Assembly: GCF_030403435.1 (NCBI RefSeq)
Contig: NZ_JAUEPH010000002.1
Span: forward strand, 620,001 to 684,000
Length of the DNA stretch: 64,000 nucleotides
Source: Algoriphagus sediminis
GTDB taxonomy: Bacteria; Bacteroidota; Bacteroidia; Cytophagales; Cyclobacteriaceae
Direction of reading: 5' to 3'
How positions within the stretch are numbered: the stretch's first letter is position 1; every line of letters begins with the position of its first letter. The position numbers and the translations under genes are program-made. Shown here in pieces: positions 34,642-42,774 of this stretch. The notes under the pieces are model-generated. The model did not search any database. It worked only from the letters and a program-made list of their open reading frames with translations, and was not told the origin of the DNA.

Positions 34642-36060
34642 TTAAAGGCTATATCCGTCTCGGTAGTCTCTTCTCACAAATTGATTTGCAGGTTCAAAGT
34701 TTTTAATCTGCATATTTGGTCCGTCCCAAACCAACTTAATACCACGACCGGGAAATTCACCTTTTTTATCTTGATAATCATAGCTTCGTATGGCTAGATT
34801 TCCCATAAGCACTGATTCAGTTAATGGGCCTGCAGTTGAAAAAGGTGAGCTCAATCTGTTGAATTCCTCTGAGCCATATCCTGCTATACATGCTTCAACC
34901 CAATTATTGTAATGACCTCCATCACCTTTTGGTACTCGATATAATGTTTCTGGGACATTAATATCTTTTGTTCTTGAGGTCGGAAGAAGCTGTGGGTTTC
35001 TTCCATAAGTAGCACACATCATCTTACCTTCCGTACCTTCTATAATTACACCATTTCCTCCATCACCCATTATTTCATTGGGTTCTAGCTCTTCAGGACG
35101 AGTGGGTTGGATTCCACCATCCATCCAGTGGAATTCTAAGTCCTCCTTGCCTGGTCTATCAAATCGTAAGGTTATATGAGAGGAGGGAGGACAGCTCTCA
35201 GGGAAGAATCCTCTTTGGAACTCACCAACATAAACTGATCCCACACTGCATTCTGCTGATTTTGGGTATCCCAGTTCCAAAACTCGGAAAGGAGGCTCCA
35301 TGATATGGCATGCCATGTCTCCAAGGGCTCCCGTCCCATAATCCCACCAACCTCTCCAGTTAAAGGGAACAAGGTTACCCACGTAATCCTTGTAAGGAGC
35401 GGTTCCTAACCATAAATCCCAATCCAGGTCTTCTGGTGGAGTCATTTTATTTTCTGGCCATGGAATGCCTTGTGGCCACACCGGCCGGTTTGTCCACGAG
35501 TATACCTTAGTTGCTTCTCCGATCAGTCCAGCTTGATACCATTCTACCATTTTTCTAACTCCATCACCCGAGGAGCCCTGATTTCCCATCTGAGTGACCA
35601 CTTTGTACTCTTCGGCAGCTTCAGTAAGCTTTCTTGCCTCATAAATATCGTGGGACAAAGGTTTCTGCACATACACATGTTTACCCATTTTCATAGCCAT
35701 CATCGCTTGGACTGCATGCATGTGATCCGGGGTAGAAACTGTTACGGCATCAATGTTATTTTCCTCAGCCTCAAGCATCTTTCTGAAATCCTTGTAGTAT
35801 TTGGCCTTCTTCATTTTATTAACTACCTGGGATGCTCTAGAATCATCTACATCACAAAGCGCAATGAATTCTGCTTTTCCACTCTGAAAAACTCCTCGAA
35901 CATCATTGCCTCCCATTCCTCCAACACCGATTCCTGCCACCCTAAGCTTATCACTAGGTGCAATAAATCCAGGTCCACCAAGGACACTTCTGGGAACTAT
36001 ATAAAAAGAAGCAGCGGAAGCGGCAGCAGTTTTAAGAAATTTCCTCCTACTATTTTTCAT
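34642..36060 (-). CDS. Gfo/Idh/MocA family oxidoreductase with Tat signal
   Basis: I chose the ATG at 36058-36060 (MKNSRRKFLKTAAASAAS), which opens a textbook twin-arginine signal (SRRKFLK). A longer in-frame start at 36111 would bury it. The 472-residue protein has the NAD(P) Rossmann motif GIGVGGMGGNDVRGV, DVDDSRA, VSTPDHMHAVQAMMAMKMGKHVYVQKPLS (in segments) with the conserved Lys-Pro, and a C-terminal substrate domain. Bacteroidota use such periplasmic enzymes on sugars, including glycosidase-type redox reactions. The substrate is not known. The divergent GH20 hexosaminidase gene suggests amino-sugar or glycan breakdown. Confidence 0.9.
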   Translation of the reverse strand: MKNSRRKFLKTAAASAASFYIVPRSVLGGPGFIAPSDKLRVAGIGVGGMGGNDVRGVFQSGKAEFIALCDVDDSRASQVVNKMKKAKYYKDFRKMLEAEENNIDAVTVSTPDHMHAVQAMMAMKMGKHVYVQKPLSHDIYEARKLTEAAEEYKVVTQMGNQGSSGDGVRKMVEWYQAGLIGEATKVYSWTNRPVWPQGIPWPENKMTPPEDLDWDLWLGTAPYKDYVGNLVPFNWRGWWDYGTGALGDMACHIMEPPFRVLELGYPKSAECSVGSVYVGEFQRGFFPESCPPSSHITLRFDRPGKEDLEFHWMDGGIQPTRPEELEPNEIMGDGGNGVIIEGTEGKMMCATYGRNPQLLPTSRTKDINVPETLYRVPKGDGGHYNNWVEACIAGYGSEEFNRLSSPFSTAGPLTESVLMGNLAIRSYDYQDKKGEFPGRGIKLVWDGPNMQIKNFEPANQFVRRDYRDGYSL

Positions 36061-36227
36061 GAGATATTTTTGGGTTAATTGTTTTATGGTTATGAAATCA
36101 TAAGCTAGCAAAAAGTCAGATTTTATCAGAAAAGTTGAGAATCAGATTTATTCTATCCTCGATTTCCCCTAATCCTATGGCATCTTGCTTTATCTAAGAA
36201 ATCCTTTTTTATACTAATCTTTATTGA

Positions 36228-36255
36228 AAATTTAGATTAAGTTTGGTCTAAATTT
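36228..36255. promoter_or_regulatory. Inverted repeat enclosing a -7 element before the GH20 gene
   Basis: AAATTTAGA (36228-36236) and TCTAAATTT (36247-36255) form a perfect 9-bp inverted repeat with a 10-base spacer. The spacer contains TAAGTTTG (36238-36245), a match to the -7 consensus TAnnTTTG, and the ATG at 36262 follows at once. The layout fits an operator that blocks the promoter. Confidence 0.45.
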
Positions 36256-36261
36256 AACATT

Positions 36262-37851
36262 ATGAAGTCATATTTAATCCCCATTCTTTTATTAATTCTC
36301 TTTTCTTCCTGCGGTAGCCAGCCGGAAGAATCTCTGACAGAAAAAAGTATAATTCCATTACCAAGAGAAGTATCTAATGGCTCAGGTAGTTTTCAAATTA
36401 ATCAATCTTCATCCATCAAGATTGAGGGTAGTGGGGAAGGGATCGATTGGATTGCTTCATTCTTAGCTGACGAAATAGGAAAAGCAAGTGGGTCCACTCC
36501 GGCTGTATCTGATGGAGGAACAATTATTCTTCAAAGAACCTCAGGAACGAATTATGAAGCCTATTCAATAGATATTTCAGAAGAGTCAATTATTCTGAGT
36601 TCAGATGGAGAGCCGGGATTATTTTATGCTGTACAAACACTTTTGCAGACTCTTCCACCTGAGATTGCTTCTAATGGTCAATTGGAATTGCCAGTAGAAA
36701 TCCCCGCTGGAAAAATCATTGATGAACCGGAATATGGCTATCGAGGATCCATGTTGGATGTGGCTAGACACTTTTTCAGTGTGGAAGATGTAAAGCACTA
36801 CATAGATATTATGGCAAGGCTTAAGTACAATTTTTTTCATTTACACCTTTCTGATGATCAAGGCTGGAGAATTGAGATTAAATCTTGGCCAAAGCTGACG
36901 GAAATTGGAGGAAGTACCGAAGTTGGTGGTGGAGAAGGCGGATTTTACACTCAGGAAGAGTACAGAGAAATCGTAAATTATGCTGCTCAGCGATACATTA
37001 CAGTGGTTCCTGAAATCGATATGCCTGGACATACCAATGCGGCGCTGGCTTCTTACGCTGAGCTAAATCCCGGAGTTAACCTTGCTAATGGAGTTTTAGA
37101 TTCTTTGACAAAGCTACCTCTCGATTATGATATGCCTTTGGTAAACCCTCAACCAGCAGAACTTTATACTGGAATTGAAGTCGGGTTTTCCACATTTGCC
37201 ACTGATTTGCCACTGACTTATCAATTCGTTGATGATGTGGTAAGGGAGATAGTGGAGCTTACACCAGGACCATATTTTCATATCGGAGGAGATGAATCTC
37301 ATGTAACCGAGAAAGGGGACTACATCAATTTTGTGGAGCGGGCTCAGGAAATTGTCGCTAAATATGGAAAAATTAGCATTGGCTGGGATGAAGTAGCAAC
37401 CACCACTCTACGTCCAGAAAACATTGCTCAATATTGGGGAGATGATGAAAATGCTCTTTTAGCCGTTGAGCAAGGAAATAAGGTTTTAATGTCCCCAGCC
37501 AAAAAGACTTATATGGATATGCAGTATGATTCTACAACCTATCTTGGTTTGCATTGGGCTGCTTATATTGAAGTTGATGATGCTTACAATTGGGATCCAG
37601 CCAATTACCTCGAAGGAATAGAGAAAGAAAATATCCTTGGGGTAGAGACTCCACTTTGGTCAGAGACCATAACAAACCGAGAAGAGATAGAATACATGAT
37701 TTTCCCTAGAATTTATGCTACGGCGGAAGTGGCCTGGACACCTTCAAGCATGAGAAACTTCAATAATTTCTCAGAGAGACTTGCTTCTGCATCCAAACGA
37801 TGGGATGTTCGGGGAATCAATTATTATAAGTCACCTCGGGTGAATTGGTAG
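36262..37851 (+). CDS. Beta-N-acetylhexosaminidase, GH20 family lipoprotein
   Basis: The 529-residue protein has a lipoprotein signal (LILFSSC, Cys17), an N-terminal GH20b domain, and the catalytic TIM barrel with DVARHFF, HLHLSDDQGWRIEIK, VPEIDMPGHTNAAL and the active-site pair HIGGDES (Asp344, Glu345). It removes terminal GlcNAc or GalNAc from chitin, glycans or peptidoglycan fragments by substrate-assisted catalysis, at the cell surface or in the periplasm. It is divergent from a Gfo/Idh/MocA oxidoreductase gene. An inverted repeat around a promoter element lies just upstream. Confidence 0.94.
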   Translation: MKSYLIPILLLILFSSCGSQPEESLTEKSIIPLPREVSNGSGSFQINQSSSIKIEGSGEGIDWIASFLADEIGKASGSTPAVSDGGTIILQRTSGTNYEAYSIDISEESIILSSDGEPGLFYAVQTLLQTLPPEIASNGQLELPVEIPAGKIIDEPEYGYRGSMLDVARHFFSVEDVKHYIDIMARLKYNFFHLHLSDDQGWRIEIKSWPKLTEIGGSTEVGGGEGGFYTQEEYREIVNYAAQRYITVVPEIDMPGHTNAALASYAELNPGVNLANGVLDSLTKLPLDYDMPLVNPQPAELYTGIEVGFSTFATDLPLTYQFVDDVVREIVELTPGPYFHIGGDESHVTEKGDYINFVERAQEIVAKYGKISIGWDEVATTTLRPENIAQYWGDDENALLAVEQGNKVLMSPAKKTYMDMQYDSTTYLGLHWAAYIEVDDAYNWDPANYLEGIEKENILGVETPLWSETITNREEIEYMIFPRIYATAEVAWTPSSMRNFNNFSERLASASKRWDVRGINYYKSPRVNW

Positions 37852-37940
37852 AATACCCAAGGATAGTTAGGTAGGATTTCTATCTTTAGCCTTTCGTAAA
37901 GAGGTTGAACTTTTCATCATTTTAATTCTCAGTAATTCTT

Positions 37941-39296
37941 ATGGGAGACTTTATTGTTTCTTTTGCAGATTGGATTTGGGGTACCCCCATGCTTATTCTT
38001 TTAATGGGAGGAGGAATTATCCTTCTCGTGCACTCGGGTTTTGTCCCATTTAGAAGGATAGGCCATGCGATAAGTTTACTGAGGGGAAAATATGATGATT
38101 CGAATATTCCCGGCCAGATCACATCCTTCCAAGCACTTTCCTCAGCCATAGCCGCTACGGTAGGCTTGGGGAATATTAGCGGAGTTGCGATTGCAATTAC
38201 AATGGGTGGTCCTGGAGCTATTTTTTGGATGTGGGTCTCGGCATTCGTAGGAATGGCAACCAAGTTTTACACCTGCTCTCTTGCTATCATGTATAAAGGC
38301 AAAGACAGTAATGGTGAAATCCAAGGCGGTCCTATGTATGTGATAGAAGAGGGAATGGGAAAAAAATGGAAGTTTTTGTCCTACATCTTCTGTATTGCAG
38401 GGGTTTTGGGACTACTGGCCATTTTCCAGGCGAATCAACTCACAGCGGTTATCCGCACCGTGCTTTTAGAGCCGAATGGGCTGGATGAAGGAGACAAAAC
38501 AAGATGGATTATTGGAGTTTCTATGATGGTTTTAGTGGCCATCGTTATACTTGGAGGGATAAAGCGAATTGCATCTGTAGCGTCCAAATTGGTTCCATTT
38601 ATGGTCGTTCTTTATTTTCTGACCGTATTGCTTATTCTATTCAACTATCTGGGAGAGATTCCGGAGATGCTTTTGATGATAATCACGGATGCCTTTTCAG
38701 GCAAAGCGGCCGCTGGCGGGGTAGTCGGTGCCGTAATTATCACGGGAGCTCGGAGAGCAGCCTTTTCTAATGAAGCTGGGATCGGAACGGCACCTATGGT
38801 CCATGGGGCATCCAGAAACAATGAACCAATTCGTGAGGGATTGATCGCTATGCTAGGTCCATTTATCGACACCATCGTTGTGTGTACCCTTACTGCCCTT
38901 GTAATTATGGTGACCGGAGTTTGGCAAACCACAGAATCAGATGGAGTACGACTTACCTTGGCCGCTTTTGATCAGGCATTACCTGGTTTTGGCCGATACC
39001 TTTTGATGCTTGCTGTTCTTGTGTTCGCATTGTCCACCATGTTTACTTATAGTTACTATGGGCATAAGTGCTTCAATTATCTATTTGGTGCCGACAAAGC
39101 TGACTATTACAATTACTTCTATTTAATTACCATCGTGGCAGGAGCTGTGGCTTCGCTGCAGGTTGTAATCAGCCTTGTCGATGGGATGTATGCTGTTATG
39201 GCTATTCCCACGATGATTTCCACTTTCTTTTTAGCCCCAAAAGTGAGGACAGCTGCGAAGGACTATTTCCGTCGAATGAAGGATCAAAAGGCATGA
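37941..39296 (+). CDS. Sodium:alanine (AGCS) family symporter
   Basis: The 451-residue protein has about 10-11 membrane helices and the AGCS signatures: TVGLGNISGVAIAI near the N-terminus, GGPMYVIEEGMG, and RRAAFSNEAGIGTAPMVHG. It couples Na+ entry to uptake of alanine, glycine or similar small amino acids. Its stop overlaps the glycerate kinase start by four bases (ATGA), so the two are translationally coupled. The coupling hints that the imported compound may feed serine/glycerate metabolism. Confidence 0.92.
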   Translation: MGDFIVSFADWIWGTPMLILLMGGGIILLVHSGFVPFRRIGHAISLLRGKYDDSNIPGQITSFQALSSAIAATVGLGNISGVAIAITMGGPGAIFWMWVSAFVGMATKFYTCSLAIMYKGKDSNGEIQGGPMYVIEEGMGKKWKFLSYIFCIAGVLGLLAIFQANQLTAVIRTVLLEPNGLDEGDKTRWIIGVSMMVLVAIVILGGIKRIASVASKLVPFMVVLYFLTVLLILFNYLGEIPEMLLMIITDAFSGKAAAGGVVGAVIITGARRAAFSNEAGIGTAPMVHGASRNNEPIREGLIAMLGPFIDTIVVCTLTALVIMVTGVWQTTESDGVRLTLAAFDQALPGFGRYLLMLAVLVFALSTMFTYSYYGHKCFNYLFGADKADYYNYFYLITIVAGAVASLQVVISLVDGMYAVMAIPTMISTFFLAPKVRTAAKDYFRRMKDQKA

Positions 39297-40402
39297 AAAG
39301 GCGAATATTGATCGCACCAAATGCATTTAAGGGCACTTTAACAGCCTGGGAGGCGGGTGAGATTATCGCTAAAACCTTTGAAAAATGTTCTTCTGAGTCT
39401 AGTTTCCATATATGTCCAATTGCGGATGGAGGGGACGGTACTTGTGAATTAATCACAGATTATCTGCAATTAGAAAAAATAACTCACTGGACGCTTGATC
39501 CCGTTGGAAGGCCAATTCAGGCTGATTATGGTTGGAAGGCTGATGAACGAAAAGCATTTATTGATGTATCGGCAGCCTCTGGACTGGGAGGTTTAGAATT
39601 TAGTCTTCAAAATCCTAAAAATACATCGACTTTTGGAACCGGAGTTTTAATCCATGAAGCAATCAAAAACGGCTGTAAAAGCATCGTTCTTGGCCTTGGT
39701 GGCTCAGCAACAATCGATTTAGGTCTTGGAATCCTTCAGAAACTGGGTATTATTTTCTTGGATAAAAATGGAAGGGAAATACCTGCTTTCAGTCCGAATT
39801 TCTTATCTCGAATCGAACATATTCAAGTTAAACACCCCATCTCAGATATCGAATTTGAATGTCTCTGTGATGTGAGCAATCCATTCTTTGGAAAGGAGGG
39901 AGCAATTCCAGTTTTTGGAAGGCAGAAAGGGTTGGAGGAGGATGAGTTTGAATCCTATGAAATGGTCTGTGAGAAAGTGATCCAATTGCTGGAAAAAAAG
40001 AGCAAAAAGTCCATTAAAGATATTGGAGGATTTGGTGCGGCAGGTGGAATAGCCTATGGACTCTCATTTTTCTTTGATGTGAATATGAAACTGGGAGCGC
40101 CATTTTTCTTTGACTCAGTACAAATTCATGAATTAATTCAGGACGCGGACTTAGTTATTACAGGAGAGGGAAGATTTGACATGCAATCTGCCAAAGGCAA
40201 AGGTCCATTCGAATTAAAAAAACTTTGTGATAACTACGGAAAAGATTGTCTATTGATCAGTTCAGGAGATGCAGGAAAAGAAGCGGGCTTCTCACATTTT
40301 CTTCAACTACCAGATCTTGATTTGATAAATCCAGACGTTAAACTTGAGGCCAAGAGGAGTTTAGAACATACCGTTGAGCTTTTTGCGAAAAATTGGGCAT
40401 AA
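39293..40402 (+). CDS. Glycerate kinase (GlxK/GarK family)
   Basis: The 369-residue enzyme has IAPNAFKGTLTAWEAGEII at its N-terminus, PIADGGDGTCELI, the nucleotide region LGLGGSATIDLGLGIL, and ITGEGRFDMQSAKGKGP. These are the conserved blocks of the type I glycerate kinases (GckK/GarK). It makes 2- or 3-phosphoglycerate from D-glycerate with ATP. The start overlaps the symporter stop (ATGA). It ends directly before a strong terminator. Confidence 0.92.
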   Translation: MKRRILIAPNAFKGTLTAWEAGEIIAKTFEKCSSESSFHICPIADGGDGTCELITDYLQLEKITHWTLDPVGRPIQADYGWKADERKAFIDVSAASGLGGLEFSLQNPKNTSTFGTGVLIHEAIKNGCKSIVLGLGGSATIDLGLGILQKLGIIFLDKNGREIPAFSPNFLSRIEHIQVKHPISDIEFECLCDVSNPFFGKEGAIPVFGRQKGLEEDEFESYEMVCEKVIQLLEKKSKKSIKDIGGFGAAGGIAYGLSFFFDVNMKLGAPFFFDSVQIHELIQDADLVITGEGRFDMQSAKGKGPFELKKLCDNYGKDCLLISSGDAGKEAGFSHFLQLPDLDLINPDVKLEAKRSLEHTVELFAKNWA

Positions 40403-40438
40403 AAAAAGGAGGTAATTACCTCCTTGAATATTTTTTTT
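40402..40438 (+). terminator. Intrinsic terminator of the glycerate kinase gene
   Basis: A-run, perfect palindrome AAGGAGGTAATTACCTCCTT (40406-40425), then a run of eight T after GAATA. It overlaps the glycerate kinase stop codon. Confidence 0.8.
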
Positions 40439-40447
40439 AATTCAGAC

Positions 40448-40597
40448 TTAATCTTCTGATTTCTTTTTTCCAAACAGGGTTGACCTTGCGTCCACTGCTG
40501 ATAAACCTGCTCCTAGACCTGCAAGGATACATACAATAAGAAGGAATAATTGTGCTCCACCAGCGATGGGTGAACTGAAGACATCAAGTAGTACCAT
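40448..40597 (-). CDS. Small membrane peptide, 49 aa
   Basis: On the minus strand, ATG at 40595-40597 to TAA at 40448-40450 encodes 49 residues. The product has an N-terminal MVLLDVFSSPIAGG, one hydrophobic helix (about residues 15-34, glycine- and alanine-rich) and a basic tail ending FGKKKSED. The gene-like composition, clear topology and placement in a 250-base gap make it plausible. It is followed by the strong terminator at 40402-40438, whose other face could serve it. No family recognised. Confidence 0.5.
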   Translation of the reverse strand: MVLLDVFSSPIAGGAQLFLLIVCILAGLGAGLSAVDARSTLFGKKKSED

Positions 40598-40652
40598 ATT
40601 TTTTGTTTTCTAAAGTTGCACGAAGATAAAATCAAGCTTTTAAATTAACAAC

Positions 40653-41141
40653 CTAAGTTTGAATTGTCTCCACCTTTTTCTGGACTAGTGCTTCATCCAA
40701 ATCAATTTCTGGATTATTTTCTACCCATTGTTCGCGGAGCATATTGGCCCAAGTCCTGAGGTAATAAACCACATCCTCCTTTTTATTTTTATTCAACTCA
40801 TTTCTTTTAGGAAGAGGGATTTTAGATAGTATCCTTCGATCAGTCAGAGTTTCTAAATGCTTAAGATCTTCGGTGGTCAATCCGATATCAAGCATTTTTT
40901 GGATCATTAGATCCATAGGGTATCCGCTCGTAGGACAAAACTCCAATATTTGTTCTGTCCAATCACCATGCCTTTGCATCGCATATCGATGAATTTCACC
41001 TTTACTTAGTTTGGTCAACTCCTGTGCGAGATTCCCACAATTACAGGCTCCCATGTGTCCCCACTGATAGGATGCCCCTGATTCTAATTTGTTTGCCGTC
41101 CTCTCAAGCGCTGAAATAATTTCAATTGTTGCTTTTGCCAT
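40653..41141 (-). CDS. Conserved hypothetical protein with CNCG motif, 162 aa
   Basis: The soluble 162-residue protein contains YQWGHMGACNCGNLAQELTKLS (read in parts: Cys33, Cys35 and a His28 nearby) and Cys69 in EFCPTSGYPMDL, which could form a metal or cluster site. The rest is helical, with a basic KRNELNKNKKED stretch near residues 112-122. I do not know the family. It is followed downstream by the 49-residue membrane peptide and preceded by an orphan response regulator gene. Confidence 0.72.
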   Translation of the reverse strand: MAKATIEIISALERTANKLESGASYQWGHMGACNCGNLAQELTKLSKGEIHRYAMQRHGDWTEQILEFCPTSGYPMDLMIQKMLDIGLTTEDLKHLETLTDRRILSKIPLPKRNELNKNKKEDVVYYLRTWANMLREQWVENNPEIDLDEALVQKKVETIQT

Positions 41142-41213
41142 AATCTCACTGTTTGCCTACTAAACTAAATAGACAAAATCAGGTTTGAAAATTCCTACTA
41201 AAATTTTGAAAGC

Positions 41214-41570
41214 TTAAGAAAAAATTCTTGAAATAGCCTTTTTGATCAGGGGCTTGGAAAGATAGTCTTTCACCATGGAGTAGCTTGATGCCCGATTGAT
41301 ATCTCTTTCATCCACAGAACTACTCAAAATATAAATGGAAGTACCTTCACTCTCACCATTCAATGAATCCAAAAAATCCCAGCCATTCATTTCCGGCATA
41401 TTGAGATCGAGAAACAGGTAGTTAGGCCTTAACTTATAAAGTTCTCCCAAAGCCTTTCTTGCATTGGTGAATTTGAAAAATTGCACCGGCTCCTTCACGT
41501 TCTTTTCTATTAACTTTTCCGTCACAAACGTGCTAATCGGATCATCATCTATAAGTACAACCTTCAACAT
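41214..41570 (-). CDS. Single-domain response regulator (CheY-like receiver)
   Basis: The 118-residue receiver domain has the acidic cluster DDD (Asp8-Asp10), the phosphoacceptor Asp55 in YLFLDLNMPEMNGWDF, the switch Ser in IYILSSSVDERD, and Lys in YLSKPLI. There is no output domain. It would relay a signal from a histidine kinase or Hpt protein, or act by protein binding. No kinase gene is adjacent. An orphan Hpt protein is encoded at 2691-3032, too distant to infer a link. Confidence 0.9.
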   Translation of the reverse strand: MLKVVLIDDDPISTFVTEKLIEKNVKEPVQFFKFTNARKALGELYKLRPNYLFLDLNMPEMNGWDFLDSLNGESEGTSIYILSSSVDERDINRASSYSMVKDYLSKPLIKKAISRIFS

Positions 41571-41672
41571 TGAAATGCAAAAAAAGGATTTTGAAATGCA
41601 TTAATTATGTTGTAAAAGTATGAACTAATTTCTGTCTTTCAAACTTTTTCTCTTCAACCAAGGCAAAAACAT

Positions 41673-41990
41673 CTATTTTTGGGGTTTAAACTTCTCTTTT
41701 CCCTTTAAAAGATCGAAAAAGAGAATAAAATCGGAGGCCAAGCTGTAAAAGGGGTATTTAAAAGTGGCAGGTTTATTCTTTTCAAAAAAGAAATGTCCTA
41801 CCCAAGCAAATCCATAGCCAACCAATGGGATAGTGAGTAGGAGCCAATAATTGTTAAGAAAAATGGCCGCAGCCAGTATAAAAAACAAAAGACCGGTACC
41901 TACAAAATGCAATGTTCTACAGGTTGGGTCCTGATGTTCCTGTAAATAATAAGGGTAGAACTCCTTAAGACTGGTGTATCTGGTTTCCAT
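41673..41990 (-). CDS. Mpo1-like (DUF962) membrane protein
   Basis: The 105-residue protein begins TSLKEFYPYYLQEHQDPTCRTLHFVGTG (read in parts) and has two hydrophobic helices, with WVGHFFFEKNKPATFKYPFYSLASDF at the end. The conserved HxxxxxxxxH pattern and the NKPATF(K)YP motif fit DUF962, whose yeast member Mpo1 is an iron-dependent dioxygenase that alpha-oxidises 2-hydroxy fatty acids. Whether the bacterial protein has that activity is not known. It starts 6 bases after the DUF4136 gene stop and is likely cotranscribed. Confidence 0.85.
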   Translation of the reverse strand: METRYTSLKEFYPYYLQEHQDPTCRTLHFVGTGLLFFILAAAIFLNNYWLLLTIPLVGYGFAWVGHFFFEKNKPATFKYPFYSLASDFILFFDLLKGKEKFKPQK

Positions 41991-41996
41991 AATTAG

Positions 41997-42599
41997 TTAT
42001 TTTGGGTTCTGGTTAACTTCTTGAATAAACCGCTCTACTATTTTATCCACTGTTTTTAATACTTTTTTCTCCTTGGTGGTTTGACTTCCTACTTCTGTCA
42101 CTCCGGTCAATGTCATCAAGAACTTATCTTCTTCAGGATCTATAAAATCAACAATTACTTGAACTAACTCATAATTGTCGATTCTGACCTGAAAATCATC
42201 CATCATAGGCCCATACGGATTAAACATCCAAGGGTCATAAATCCTATTTCCCCAAAATCGAGTGGGGTAAGGGTTTGGACGGATTTCTTTTTGCCTTGGG
42301 TCCTCATTTGAGGTGTAGCGTATTACAACATCTGGTCTGTTTTTTTCATAAAGCATCCCAGCATTTTCTAAATTTTCCTTTAATCGAATCTGTACATTTT
42401 GATCAAGAAACTGAGATGAAAAACCCCTAATTCCGATTTCCTGATTCACAATTACAAAGGACTCGTAATCTTTCCTTGGGGCGATCTCTGAGTTTTCCTT
42501 GAAAATATCAATAGCACTACAACCCGTTAAGACCAGGCTGATCATAAGGCTATAAAGGAAAACTGGAAGCTTTTTGAAGTTGATGGATGGGTGATACAT
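41997..42599 (-). CDS. DUF4136 family lipoprotein
   Basis: The 200-residue protein has a lipoprotein signal ending LTGC (Cys27). The DUF4136 pattern follows: DYESFVIVNQ, IRLKENLENAGMLYEKNRPDVVIRY, an aromatic proline-rich middle (PYPTRFWGNRIYDPWMF), and a strand VQVIVDFIDPEEDKFLM. Members are periplasmic or outer-membrane lipoproteins of unknown role. It precedes the Mpo1-like gene by 6 bases. Confidence 0.82.
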   Translation of the reverse strand: MYHPSINFKKLPVFLYSLMISLVLTGCSAIDIFKENSEIAPRKDYESFVIVNQEIGIRGFSSQFLDQNVQIRLKENLENAGMLYEKNRPDVVIRYTSNEDPRQKEIRPNPYPTRFWGNRIYDPWMFNPYGPMMDDFQVRIDNYELVQVIVDFIDPEEDKFLMTLTGVTEVGSQTTKEKKVLKTVDKIVERFIQEVNQNPK

Positions 42600-42774
42600 A
42601 TTCTTAAACTTCGTCTTTCACTTAAAGTTAATACATTTCTGTTTAGTTGAAAATGGAAGATTCTAACCTATGTTTTCGATCCATGAAGGTCTTAAAAGGG
42701 ATAGAATATCCACTTCAATTTTTTCGAATGAAAACAGAATACCTACTAAAAAACGCTAATTAAGGGCTCTCGGT

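Noticed and set aside
36061-36111. Longer start for the Gfo/Idh/MocA protein
   Set aside because: It would bury the twin-arginine signal SRRKFLK behind 17 extra residues.
42653-42763. 36-codon frame on the plus strand between murB and the DUF4136 gene
   Set aside because: No signal peptide, no recognisable feature and no operon context. Probably chance in a 175-base gap.
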